From Blautia sp. (lineage in GTDB: Bacteria > Bacillota > Clostridia > Lachnospirales > Lachnospiraceae), in contig JARIAQ010000013.1 of NCBI GenBank assembly GCA_029257775.1, positions 1-44,324 on the forward strand: a stretch of 44,324 bases of DNA, written 5' to 3'. The position numbers and the translations under genes are program-made. Below the pieces are notes generated by a model. That model saw only the letters and a program-made list of their open reading frames with translations, did no database searches and was not told where the DNA came from. Below are positions 32,948 to 40,789 of the stretch, piece after piece. How positions within the stretch are numbered: the first letter of the stretch is position 1; each line of letters opens with the position of its first letter.

Positions 32948-34305
32948 TATTTTTCCTCCCATAAAGCTTCTAAAAGAGCTTTTGCTTTTTGCAGAGTCTC
33001 TTCGTATTCGAATTCTAAATCGGATTCACAGGTAATTCCCCCTCCCACACCGAGAAAATATTTCTTGTTGCGATGTACAGCAGTGCGAATAATAATATTG
33101 AAATCACAATTACCGTCAAAAGAAAAATATCCCATAGATCCGGTATACAAATTACGTCTATCATGTTCTAGTTCATCAATAATTTCCATAGCGCGTATTT
33201 TAGGTGCACCTGTAATAGAGCCTCCTGGAAAAGCAGCTTCAATTAAATCAAAAGTATGGAGTTCTTGTTCTAATTTTCCTATAATGGTAGTAACTAAATG
33301 GAAGACAGTAGAATAAGCCTCTACTGCAAAATGTTCTGTTACTTTTACGCTTCCCGGTTCACATACATGGTTTAAATCATTTCTTTCCAAATCTACAATC
33401 ATTAGGAGTTCACTGCGGTCTTTAGAGGAATTTTTTAGTTCTTCTTTTAGCATTATATCTTCAGCGGGAGTTTCGCCACGCTTTCTGGTGCCTTTAATCG
33501 GGCGTGTTTCAATGAGATGATCTTTTACTTTTAGAAAGCGTTCTGGAGAAGCGCATACTACCTGAAAGGTATTACATTGAAAAAAACCACCAAATGGTGA
33601 GGGATTGTGGGTACGCAGATAGCGGTATACATCGTAAGGTGCTTTTTTACTTTCTATAGTAAGTTGCTGTGTCATATTGGCAATGTAAATATCTCCTTCA
33701 ATAATATAGGAAATCATTTTATCAATCGTTTTTTTGTATTCATCTTTGGTAAAATTTGGAGTAAATTCAGCAAGAGAAAATTGTTTTTCAGGTTTATTAT
33801 AGGAATGACATTCATGTATTTCTTTTGCCAAATCTTCGATGGCAACATCTGGATTTTTTGTTTCTCCTCTTGCAGTAATATAAAGAGATTTTTCTACTTT
33901 ATCATCAATAATTAAGATGTCATAGAAGACAAATAGTGCATCAGGAATAGGAAGTTTTTTTGGATGACGACTGGAAATATGTTCGAATTTTCGACCATAA
34001 TCGTAGGAAAAATATCCCAGAGCGCCAGCAATAAGAGGAAGTGAGGTGGGATTTTCTTCTTGATATTTTTGAAGATATTTTCGCATACCTTCTTCAAAAG
34101 TTGTTTCCTGAGGGACATTATTTTTGTAGAAAACACCATCATATTCTTTTAAAATAAGGTAAGGATTAAGACCGATAATGGAATATTGTCCCATGGTATT
34201 TTCCAAAGAAGAATCTAAAAAAATTGCCATATTTTTCTCTTTATATTTTTCAAAAATATCTTCAGCTTTTTTATAAAAATTTAGTTTTTGAATTTTAGTA
34301 TGCAT
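32947..34305 (-). CDS. pabB: Aminodeoxychorismate synthase component I
   Basis: The 452-aa protein has the chorismate-binding domain: LIETRPIKGTRKRGETPAED, LKNSSKDRSELLMIVDLERN, PGGSITGAPKIRAMEIIDEL and NIIIRTAVHRNKKYFLG. The PIKGT motif with Lys is characteristic of PabB; anthranilate synthase TrpE typically has PIAGT. PabB aminates chorismate to 4-amino-4-deoxychorismate using ammonia from PabA. Start ATG 34305 is preceded by GGAGAG at 7 nt and overlaps the pabA end by 11 nt; an upstream ATG (34362) would overlap far more. All catalytic regions look intact. Confidence 0.94.
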   Translation of the reverse strand: MHTKIQKLNFYKKAEDIFEKYKEKNMAIFLDSSLENTMGQYSIIGLNPYLILKEYDGVFYKNNVPQETTFEEGMRKYLQKYQEENPTSLPLIAGALGYFSYDYGRKFEHISSRHPKKLPIPDALFVFYDILIIDDKVEKSLYITARGETKNPDVAIEDLAKEIHECHSYNKPEKQFSLAEFTPNFTKDEYKKTIDKMISYIIEGDIYIANMTQQLTIESKKAPYDVYRYLRTHNPSPFGGFFQCNTFQVVCASPERFLKVKDHLIETRPIKGTRKRGETPAEDIMLKEELKNSSKDRSELLMIVDLERNDLNHVCEPGSVKVTEHFAVEAYSTVFHLVTTIIGKLEQELHTFDLIEAAFPGGSITGAPKIRAMEIIDELEHDRRNLYTGSMGYFSFDGNCDFNIIIRTAVHRNKKYFLGVGGGITCESDLEFEYEETLQKAKALLEALWEEK

Positions 34306-34900
34306 TGTGTTCTCTCCATTTTTTACATATTTTCGTGAAGTTATGAAGCAATTCATGACCATATTCTGTTAGAACAGCTTCTGGATGAAATTGTACTCCG
34401 TAAATTGGAAATGTCTTGTGGTGTAATGCCATGATAACACCATCTTCAGAGAAAGCATCGATTTCTAGACATTCTGGGAAAGAATAGTTAGAAACAATGA
34501 GAGAGTGATATCTAGTTACAGAATAGGTTTTTGGGAGATTTTGGAATAGTCCTGTTTGATTGTTCTGTATTTGTGTGACTTTTCCGTGCATTGGTTTTAT
34601 TCCTTTTTCTATGGAAGCACCAAATGCTTCTCCAATAATTTGATGTCCCAGACAAACTCCTAAGACAGGGATTTTTCCGGCTGTTTTTTCTAAAATCTCT
34701 TTGCAGTTTCCGCAGTCTTTAGGACTTTTAGGACCAGGAGATAAAATTAGACCTTCTAGGCTTTTGTTGGTTAAGAATCTTTCAATTTCAGATATTGTAA
34801 TTTTATCATTGCGTATTAACAGAACTTTTTCGCCACATTCTTTCAGATAGCATGCTAGATTGTAGACAAAAGAGTCATAGTTATCAATCATTAAGTACAT
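34295..34900 (-). CDS. pabA: Glutamine amidotransferase, aminodeoxychorismate synthase component II
   Basis: The 201-aa protein is a class I glutamine amidotransferase: LILSPGPKSPKD, PVLGVCLGHQIIGEAFGAS with the nucleophile Cys, RYHSLIV and YGVQFHPEAVLTEYG with the catalytic His-x-Glu. It supplies ammonia to PabB; TrpG-type proteins are nearly identical, but the pabB with PIKGT and pabC downstream identify the folate branch. GGAGG at 34910-34906 (minus strand) supports ATG 34900. It begins the minus-strand arm of the folate locus, behind a leader that includes an intrinsic terminator. Confidence 0.94.
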   Translation of the reverse strand: MYLMIDNYDSFVYNLACYLKECGEKVLLIRNDKITISEIERFLTNKSLEGLILSPGPKSPKDCGNCKEILEKTAGKIPVLGVCLGHQIIGEAFGASIEKGIKPMHGKVTQIQNNQTGLFQNLPKTYSVTRYHSLIVSNYSFPECLEIDAFSEDGVIMALHHKTFPIYGVQFHPEAVLTEYGHELLHNFTKICKKWREHNAY

Positions 34901-34918
34901 TGTTTCCTCCTATACAAT

Positions 34919-34971
34919 AAAAAAAGACAACCAAAAAAGGTTCATTCTTAATAGAACCTTTTTTGGCAGTC
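34919..34971 (-). terminator. Intrinsic terminator in the pabA leader (candidate attenuator)
   Basis: On the minus strand an 18-nt stem (plus-strand arms 34926-34943 and 34954-34971, with a single T-T mismatch and one G-U) is followed by seven U residues (34925-34919). It lies between the promoter at 35009-35037 and the pabA Shine-Dalgarno at 34906-34910. No minus-strand gene ends here, so it is not a normal gene terminator. Confidence 0.7.
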
Positions 34972-35008
34972 TTCCATAGATTGGGCACACCTAATATTTA
35001 TTTTTTTC

Positions 35009-35037
35009 ATTGTATCATGGATTTTTTAGAATGTCCA
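35009..35037 (-). promoter_or_regulatory. Sigma-A-type promoter for pabA-pabB-pabC
   Basis: On the minus strand TGGACA (35037-35032), 17-bp spacer, TACAAT (35014-35009), with TG one base upstream of the -10 (extended). The leader would be about 100 nt before ATG 34900. Confidence 0.65.
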
Positions 35038-35078
35038 TTAATTTTTACGTCAAAAAGTCTATAAATTTCAAAAAAATA

Positions 35079-35107
35079 TTGAGATTATTGTGAAATAGGT
35101 CTATAAT
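35079..35107 (+). promoter_or_regulatory. Sigma-A-type promoter for the fol operon
   Basis: TTGAGA (35079-35084), 17-bp spacer, TATAAT (35102-35107). The -10 covers an in-frame ATG at 35106, so translation cannot start there; the leader to ATG 35145 is about 30 nt. Confidence 0.7.
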
Positions 35108-35144
35108 GAGTCATAAAAAAGAGAAGATCCAGATAGGAGCAGAT

Positions 35145-36443
35145 ATGAACTATAGAGAAGCAAGAGTATATTTGGATGCAATTTCCAAATACGGAAGTGT
35201 ACTTGGCTTGGAGAATATGAAAGCGCTGTTAGACAGACTTGATAATCCCCAGAAAAGTTTGAAATTTATTCACATTTCCGGAACAAACGGTAAGGGAACA
35301 GTGCTGGCATATTTGTCTACGATTCTGCGCAAAGCAGGATATCGGACAGGTAGATATATTTCTCCCACACTTTTTTCTTATCGAGAGAGAATTCAAGTGA
35401 ATGAAGAAATGATTGAAAAAGAGGCTTTGGCACGACATGTAACAGCAATTGCAGTTGCAGTAGATGATATGAAGAAAAAGCAAATAGGGGTACCTACTGC
35501 TTTTGAAGTCGAAACGGCCTTGGCTTTTTTATATTTTAAGGAAAAAAAGTGTGATATTGTAGTCTTGGAAACAGGGCTTGGTGGAGCTTTGGATGCCACA
35601 AATATTATTCAGACCACGCAGTTGGAGGTCATTACCCCAATTAGTATGGATCATACAGATGTGTTAGGGGATACATTAGGAGAAATTGCTGTTCAGAAAG
35701 CAGGTATTATTAAACCTCATACAACAATGGTCACGGCTGTCCAGAAAGAAGAAGCACGAGAAGTACTTCAAAAGGTTTGTAAAGAAAAAGAAAGTCAATT
35801 TTGTGAAGTTGAGACAAAAGAAATTAAAGATATACATTATGGATGTATTCAACAGAGTTTTTCTTATAAAAACTGGAAGGATGTAGAAATTTCTTTGGCG
35901 GGAGAATTTCAGATACAAAACGGAGCATTGGCTTTAGAAGCTGTGAATCAGCTTCGTAAAGATGGAGTTTCGTTATCAGATGAAGCTGTATACGAGGGAA
36001 TGAAAGAGGCAAAATGGGCTGGAAGATTTACGGTGATTTCACAAAATCCAACGATTATTTTGGATGGTGCGCATAATCCTCAGGCGGCAAAAGCTTTGAA
36101 AAAATCTTTGGAACTATATTTTAAAGGGAAAAAGCTTTATTATGTTTTTGGGGTTTTCAAGGACAAAGATTATAAAAAAGTAATTGAAATTACAGCACCT
36201 CTTGCAGAGCATATTATTACTGTGGAGACACCAGACAATCCTCGAGCGTTATCAAAAGAGGTCTTAAAAAACGAGGTAGAAAAAGTAAATGTTTCTGTGG
36301 AAATAGGAGAGAACATAGAAACAGCGATTAAGAAGAATTTAAGCTATATGGGAGCCGAGGATGTGTTGGTTATTTTTGGCTCCTTATCATTTCTTGGAAT
36401 AGCAGCCAAGGTGATAAAGGATGGAGGAAAAGAAAATGGATAA
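35145..36443 (+). CDS. folC: Folylpolyglutamate synthase / dihydrofolate synthase
   Basis: The 432-aa protein begins [17 protein letters not shown], the typical FolC N terminus, then [17 protein letters not shown] (ATP-binding loop), [16 protein letters not shown] and [15 protein letters not shown], followed by [18 protein letters not shown]. It adds glutamate to dihydropteroate and/or folates. Start ATG 35145 follows AGGAG at about 7 nt; the ATG at 35106 overlaps the promoter -10 box. The gene heads the plus-strand folate operon and overlaps folE by 8 nt. Confidence 0.95.
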   Translation: MNYREARVYLDAISKYGSVLGLENMKALLDRLDNPQKSLKFIHISGTNGKGTVLAYLSTILRKAGYRTGRYISPTLFSYRERIQVNEEMIEKEALARHVTAIAVAVDDMKKKQIGVPTAFEVETALAFLYFKEKKCDIVVLETGLGGALDATNIIQTTQLEVITPISMDHTDVLGDTLGEIAVQKAGIIKPHTTMVTAVQKEEAREVLQKVCKEKESQFCEVETKEIKDIHYGCIQQSFSYKNWKDVEISLAGEFQIQNGALALEAVNQLRKDGVSLSDEAVYEGMKEAKWAGRFTVISQNPTIILDGAHNPQAAKALKKSLELYFKGKKLYYVFGVFKDKDYKKVIEITAPLAEHIITVETPDNPRALSKEVLKNEVEKVNVSVEIGENIETAIKKNLSYMGAEDVLVIFGSLSFLGIAAKVIKDGGKENG

Positions 36444-36993
36444 GAAGAAAATTGAGGAAGGTGTAAGGCTGATTCTAGAAGGAATTGGGGAGGATATTCA
36501 ACGAGAAGGACTTTTAGAAACACCGGATCGTATTGCTAGAATGTATGAGGAGTTAGCAGCGGGTTATACGGATGATGCAGCAGAGCATTTAAAAAAGAGG
36601 TTTCATGTAGATAACAATGACTTGGTATTAGAAAAGGATATTCCTTTTTATTCTTTCTGCGAACATCATATGCTTCCTTTTTATGGTAAAGCAGCAGTTG
36701 CGTATATTCCCAATGGAGAAGTAGTAGGATTAAGTAAAATTGCTCGTACTTTGGAAGTTTTTGCAAAGCGTTTTCAACTTCAGGAACGTTTAACAGCACA
36801 GATTGCAGATGTATTTATGAAAGAATTAAAACCCCACGGAGTTATGGTTTTGATTGAGGCAGAGCATATGTGTATGACTATGCGTGGAATAAAAAAACCG
36901 GGGGCAAAGACTGTAACGGTAGTTACACGAGGTATCTTTAACGAAAATGAAAAGCTTCAAAATCAATTCTATAGAATGTTGGAGCAGCGATAA
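36436..36993 (+). CDS. folE: GTP cyclohydrolase I
   Basis: The 185-aa protein has the type I GTP cyclohydrolase signature: [40 protein letters not shown] (zinc Cys and His), [20 protein letters not shown] and [20 protein letters not shown] with the second zinc Cys. It converts GTP to dihydroneopterin triphosphate, the first step of the pterin branch. Start ATG 36436 is favoured by GGAGG about 10 nt upstream; ATG 36421 contains that Shine-Dalgarno as its own codons. It overlaps the folC stop. Confidence 0.97.
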   Translation: MDKKKIEEGVRLILEGIGEDIQREGLLETPDRIARMYEELAAGYTDDAAEHLKKRFHVDNNDLVLEKDIPFYSFCEHHMLPFYGKAAVAYIPNGEVVGLSKIARTLEVFAKRFQLQERLTAQIADVFMKELKPHGVMVLIEAEHMCMTMRGIKKPGAKTVTVVTRGIFNENEKLQNQFYRMLEQR

Positions 36994-36994
36994 T

Positions 36995-37477
36995 ATGGAA
37001 CGTATTAATGAAATTTCTGATCATCCTTTATGGAGATTACATATTACACAGCTAAAGGAAGTAGAAAAAAATAGAATTTTTTGCAAACATGGGATTGAGC
37101 ATTTGCTAGATGTGGCGAGGATTGCATACATAGAAAATTTGGAACAGAATTGTGGTATTTCAAAGGAAATAATTTATGCAGCAGCGCTGCTTCATGATAT
37201 TGGAAGATTTTTGCAGTATTCTCAAGGAATATCTCATGAAGAAGCAGGGGTAAAACTGGCAGAAAAAATATTAAAAGACTGTAGTTTTAATCAAGAAGAG
37301 AGCAAGGAAATTATATCCGCGATTGCATCTCATAGAAGAGTACAAACAAAACAAGAACAAAATCTTGCAGGATTGATTTATAGAGCAGACAAGTTGTCCA
37401 GAATGTGCATATTTTGTCCTGCTTTTTCAGAATGCAACTGGTCTGAGGAGAAGAAAAACAAGAAAATAGAAATATAA
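36995..37477 (+). CDS. HD-domain hydrolase in the folate operon
   Basis: The 160-aa protein is a single HD domain: FCKHGIEHLLDVARIAYIE (His32, His36), AAALLHDIGRFLQY (His67-Asp68) and SHEEAGVKLAEKIL, IISAIASHRR, with the last metal Asp probably in YRADKLSR. A C-terminal CIFCPAFSEC cysteine group follows. HD proteins are metal-dependent phosphohydrolases acting on nucleotides or phosphate esters. It lies between folE and folP, where removal of phosphates from dihydroneopterin triphosphate is otherwise unassigned; a role there is my inference. The archaeal pterin enzyme MptB is also an HD protein. Start ATG 36995 follows the folE stop (TAATATG). Confidence 0.8.
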   Translation: MERINEISDHPLWRLHITQLKEVEKNRIFCKHGIEHLLDVARIAYIENLEQNCGISKEIIYAAALLHDIGRFLQYSQGISHEEAGVKLAEKILKDCSFNQEESKEIISAIASHRRVQTKQEQNLAGLIYRADKLSRMCIFCPAFSECNWSEEKKNKKIEI

Positions 37478-37497
37478 AAGTAAAGAGGTATTGGGAA

Positions 37498-38316
37498 ATG
37501 ATGAAAATAGGAAATCGCTTTTTTGATGTAAAAAATGATTGTAATATTATGGGAATTTTAAATGTAACACCAGACTCTTTTTCAGATGGCGGAAGATGGA
37601 ATAATCTGGAAAAGGCTAAGCAGCATGTGGCAGATATGATTGAAGAAGGGGCAGGAATTATTGATGTGGGTGGAGAATCTACCCGACCTGGACATGTGCA
37701 AATTACCATACAGGAGGAAATTGAACGTGTTGTTCCTATGATTGAAATGATAAAGGCAAACTTTGATATTCCTGTATCTATTGACAGTTATAAAGGGGAG
37801 GTTGTAGAATCTGCATTAAAAGTAGGAGCTGATATGGTGAATGATATATGGGGATTAAAGTATGATAAAAAAGTAGCACAGTTAATTGCACAGTATCATG
37901 TTCCATGCTGTTTGATGCATAATCGAAACAACACAGATTACAATGATTTTATGAAAGAAATGTGCGAGGATTTAAAAGAGTCTGTAGCCATTGCAAAGGA
38001 TGCAAATATTCCAGATGAACATATTATTTTGGATCCTGGAGTGGGATTTGGAAAAACATACGAACAGAACTTAATTGCTATTCACCAATTAGAAAAACTG
38101 AAAGAAATAGGGTATCCTATTTTGCTTGCTACCTCTAGGAAATCAGTAATCGGACTGACTTTAGATCTTCCTTCTGATGAACGTATAGAGGGAACGCTTG
38201 TGACTACTGTTATGGGTGTTGAAAAAGGAGCGGCTTTTGTTCGTGTACATGATGTAAAAGAAAATTTGAGAACAATTCGAATGACACAGTCAATTTTAAA
38301 GGAGTGTAAAGCGTAA
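37498..38316 (+). CDS. folP: Dihydropteroate synthase
   Basis: The 272-aa protein has the DHPS signatures NIMGILNVTPDSFSDGGRW and IIDVGGESTRPGHVQI, then VSIDSYKGEVVESALKVGAD, VNDIWGLKYD, HIILDPGVGFGKTYEQNL and LLATSRKSVIG. It condenses dihydropterin pyrophosphate with p-aminobenzoate and is the sulfonamide target. The length is normal. ATG 37498 or 37501 could be used. It overlaps the folB-folK fusion gene by one base (TAATG). Confidence 0.97.
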   Translation: MMKIGNRFFDVKNDCNIMGILNVTPDSFSDGGRWNNLEKAKQHVADMIEEGAGIIDVGGESTRPGHVQITIQEEIERVVPMIEMIKANFDIPVSIDSYKGEVVESALKVGADMVNDIWGLKYDKKVAQLIAQYHVPCCLMHNRNNTDYNDFMKEMCEDLKESVAIAKDANIPDEHIILDPGVGFGKTYEQNLIAIHQLEKLKEIGYPILLATSRKSVIGLTLDLPSDERIEGTLVTTVMGVEKGAAFVRVHDVKENLRTIRMTQSILKECKA

Positions 38317-39134
38317 TGAAATATGATGAGATCCATATAGAAGATCTGGAAATTTATGCCAGACACGGTGTATTCCCTGAAGAAACAAAGTTGGGACAGC
38401 GTTTTATTGTGTCTGTAAGTTTATATACAAATACTAGAAATGCAGGGACAAAAGATGAGCTTGAATGTTCTATTGATTATGGTTCTGTAAGTCATTTTAT
38501 CACAAAATTTATGCAGGAAAACACATATAAACTGATTGAAGCAGCAGCAGAAAATCTGGTAGAGGCATTGTTGTATCAATATCCTTTACTTGCAGGTGTT
38601 ACCTTAGAATTAAAAAAACCATGGGCACCAATTGGTCTTCCGTTAAAGTATGCATCTGTAAAAATTAATAGATTTTGGCATAATGCATATTTAGGTATGG
38701 GATCTAATCTTGGTGATAAAAAGGCTTATTTAGATGGTGCAATAGAAGCTTTAAACAAAGTAAAGGGTTGTCAGGTAGAAAAAGTATCGAACTATTTAGT
38801 AACAAAACCTTATGGTGGTGTAGAACAGGATGATTTTTTAAATGCCTGTGTACAAATAAAAACTTTATTTTCTCCAGAAGAACTTTTAGATGTGCTACAT
38901 GAAATAGAAAAAGAGGCTCATAGGGAAAGAATTGTGCGTTGGGGGCCTCGTACTTTGGATTTAGATATTTTATTGTATGATGATGTGGTAATGGAAACGG
39001 ACGAGTTGATTATTCCTCATATTGAAATGCATTTACGGGATTTTGTATTAAAACCTTTGAGTGAAATTGCACCAAATTTGCGTCATCCTATTTACAGGAA
39101 GACGGTTCTGCAGATGTTGGAGGCATTACAATAG
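38316..39134 (+). CDS. folK: Fused dihydroneopterin aldolase and HPPK (FolB-FolK)
   Basis: This 272-aa protein is a fusion. Residues about 1-120 are dihydroneopterin aldolase (FolB): IHIEDLEIYARHGVFPEETK, DYGSVSHFITKFM, LIEAAAENLVEALL. Residues about 122-272 are HPPK (FolK): AYLGMGSNLGDKKAYLDGAI, VEQDDFLNACVQI, RIVRWGPRTLDLDILLYDD and HIEMHLRDFVLKPLSEIAP. FolB cleaves dihydroneopterin to hydroxymethyl-dihydropterin and glycolaldehyde, and FolK pyrophosphorylates the product, so consecutive steps share one polypeptide. Both active-site signatures look intact. The substrate for FolP, the gene just upstream, is the product. Confidence 0.95.
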   Translation: MKYDEIHIEDLEIYARHGVFPEETKLGQRFIVSVSLYTNTRNAGTKDELECSIDYGSVSHFITKFMQENTYKLIEAAAENLVEALLYQYPLLAGVTLELKKPWAPIGLPLKYASVKINRFWHNAYLGMGSNLGDKKAYLDGAIEALNKVKGCQVEKVSNYLVTKPYGGVEQDDFLNACVQIKTLFSPEELLDVLHEIEKEAHRERIVRWGPRTLDLDILLYDDVVMETDELIIPHIEMHLRDFVLKPLSEIAPNLRHPIYRKTVLQMLEALQ

Positions 39135-39162
39135 AAATTTTATAAAAGGAAGGAAAACAGAA

Positions 39163-40185
39163 ATGTTACTAACGAACTATGTAAGTGCAATGGAATGTTG
39201 GAAAGGACGAGTAGATAGTACTTTAGATTATGATGCTTTTCGATGGCATCAATGGGTACAACCTTTGGATTTGAATCGACAGGAGAAGATACCAGAAAGT
39301 AAGCTTGCTTTTGCTTTTATTGGATTTTGCAGTGAGCAAGGTGTAAAGCGAAATAAAGGTCGTGTGGGTACTGCTCTTGCACCAGATTTTATCAGAGGTC
39401 AGATGTCAAATCTTCCATGTACTTTTTCTCAAGAAGTTAAATTTTACGATGCAGGTAATATTTTATGTGATGAAATTTCTATGGAAGAGGGACAGCGACT
39501 TTTAGGTATAGCAGTAGAGAAAATTTTAGAGTTGAAATTATTCCCCATTGTGTTGGGAGGGGGACATGAAACTACTTTTGGACATTTTCAAGGACAAATG
39601 GCAGATTTGAAAAAAGAGAGCAGTACTCTTAATATGGGAATTATTAATTTTGATGCACATTTTGATTTGAGACCTTATGATAATGGACCGTCTTCGGGAT
39701 CTATGTTTCGTCAGATTGCTGATATATATAAGGAAGAAGATGCAGAGTATCGGTATTTGCCGCTTGGTATTCAAGAACACAGTAATACAGTAAGTCTATT
39801 TAAATATGCGAAATCTTTAGGAACGAATTACATATTAGCAAAGGATATACAAAATTCTAATTTTTCTACAGTATTGGAAAAAGTGGATACTTTTCTGTAC
39901 AAATGTAATTCTGCTTATATTACCATTTGCACAGATGTATTTTCTTCTGCGTTTGCACCTGGCGTAAGTGCTACGCAAGCGTTAGGACTGGATCCAGAGG
40001 TGGTACTTCCTATTATCAAGCACATTTTAAGAACGCGAAAAATTCGAGGATTCGATATATGTGAAATTTCTCCACGTTTTGATCAAGATAATACTACTGC
40101 AAAGTTGGGGGCTGTGATTATTTTTGCTGTGGTCAATACTTTGTGTAAGTTGAATGATTTATCTCTAGAAACGTCAGATGAATAG
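39163..40185 (+). CDS. Arginase/agmatinase family hydrolase (formimidoylglutamase-like)
   Basis: The 340-aa protein has ureohydrolase motifs: LGGGHETTFGHF (His135), NFDAHFDLRP (Asp164, His166, Asp168) and CTDVFSSAFAPGVSATQ. The FSSAFAPGVSA block resembles formimidoylglutamase (HutG). The position that is normally the bridging Mn ligand (first Asp of the DxD in this third motif) is Cys256 here, followed by Thr257-Asp258. HutG splits formimidoylglutamate to glutamate and formamide in histidine breakdown; no other hut gene is visible, and the neighbours are folate genes. ATG 39163 follows AAGGAAGG; longer upstream starts would overlap folBK. The call is family-level. Confidence 0.82.
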   Translation: MLLTNYVSAMECWKGRVDSTLDYDAFRWHQWVQPLDLNRQEKIPESKLAFAFIGFCSEQGVKRNKGRVGTALAPDFIRGQMSNLPCTFSQEVKFYDAGNILCDEISMEEGQRLLGIAVEKILELKLFPIVLGGGHETTFGHFQGQMADLKKESSTLNMGIINFDAHFDLRPYDNGPSSGSMFRQIADIYKEEDAEYRYLPLGIQEHSNTVSLFKYAKSLGTNYILAKDIQNSNFSTVLEKVDTFLYKCNSAYITICTDVFSSAFAPGVSATQALGLDPEVVLPIIKHILRTRKIRGFDICEISPRFDQDNTTAKLGAVIIFAVVNTLCKLNDLSLETSDE

Positions 40186-40217
40186 ATGGAAAGAATTTTC
40201 CTTATTTAGAACAAATG

Positions 40218-40246
40218 TTGAAATATTTGTTGAAAAGGTATATGAT
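40218..40246 (+). promoter_or_regulatory. Sigma-A-type promoter for the DUF6465 gene
   Basis: TTGAAA (40218-40223), 17-bp spacer, TATGAT (40241-40246); leader of about 40 nt before ATG 40292. Confidence 0.6.
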
Positions 40247-40291
40247 AAAAGACGTTATGATAAGATAGAGTGAAAAAGGAGGCTGACACTT

Positions 40292-40624
40292 ATGAAAAAA
40301 TCAAATGCAAAAAGTGTGACAGAAGCAACAACAAAGACTACTCCGGCGAAGACAGAAAAGACAACAAAAACAACAAAGAAAACAGTGACGAAAAAAAGTA
40401 CAGAGAAAAAAGAAGTAATGGAAACTGTATTTGTACAGTATGCAGGTCAAGAGTATGATATAAATACAATCAAAGCAGCGGTGAAAAAAGCATGGACAGA
40501 AGAAACTGGAAAACAGGAAAGTGATATTACGGAAATTCAGATTTATGTTAAACCAGAAGAAGCTGCAGCATATTATGTGGTAAACGGAGAAGTTGTAGAA
40601 GGAAGAAATAAAATTCTCCTGTAA
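40292..40624 (+). CDS. DUF6465-like protein with a Lys/Thr-rich basic N terminus
   Basis: The 110-aa protein has a low-complexity N-terminal half made almost only of Lys, Thr, Ala and Glu (e.g. KTEKTTKTTKKTVTKKSTEK), resembling a histone H1 tail, and a compact C-terminal domain VFVQYAGQEYDINTIKAAVK and ITEIQIYVKPEEAAAYYVVN. I recall this C-terminal domain as DUF6465, common in Lachnospiraceae; the function is not known. AAGGAGG (about 40277-40283) supports the start, with its own promoter upstream and a terminator downstream, so it is a monocistronic, likely strongly expressed gene. Confidence 0.75.
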   Translation: MKKSNAKSVTEATTKTTPAKTEKTTKTTKKTVTKKSTEKKEVMETVFVQYAGQEYDINTIKAAVKKAWTEETGKQESDITEIQIYVKPEEAAAYYVVNGEVVEGRNKILL

Positions 40625-40654
40625 TTTTCCTATAATAAAGATAGATTAATTGGG

Positions 40655-40688
40655 AAGGGTAACAGATTGTACATCTGTTGCCCTTTTT
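40655..40688 (+). terminator. Rho-independent terminator after the DUF6465 gene
   Basis: AAGGGTAACAGAT (40655-40667) pairs with ATCTGTTGCCCTT (40673-40685), 13 bp with one G-U, followed by TTT. Confidence 0.8.
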
Positions 40689-40732
40689 AGTATATATGAG
40701 TTGTATAATATAATGCGTTTCTTGCATAATTA

Positions 40733-40741
40733 TGGTATAAT
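40733..40741 (+). promoter_or_regulatory. Extended -10 promoter for the helicase gene
   Basis: TGG-TATAAT (40733-40741) with no good -35. Transcription would begin about 40748, too close to the ATG at 40754 for a ribosome-binding site, which supports the downstream start at 40790. Confidence 0.5.
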
Positions 40742-40789
40742 TAAAAGCATGATATGTTATTTCTACAAAAGAAAATAGGATGGATGGAT

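Noticed and set aside
34919-35010. T-box, THF riboswitch or other known RNA class in the pabA leader
   Set aside because: No T-box consensus and the leader before the stem is only about 30 nt, far too short for those classes; only the terminator is evident.
35106-35144. ATG at 35106 as the folC start
   Set aside because: It lies within the TATAAT box of the fol promoter (35102-35107). ATG 35145 has AGGAG and gives the typical FolC N terminus.
40186-40217. Small hairpin after the arginase-family gene as a terminator
   Set aside because: The stem is only about five base pairs with a very small loop.
40270-40458. Lys/Asp-rich reading frame overlapping the DUF6465 gene
   Set aside because: It is a frame shadow of the Lys/Thr-rich repeat and has no ribosome-binding site of its own.
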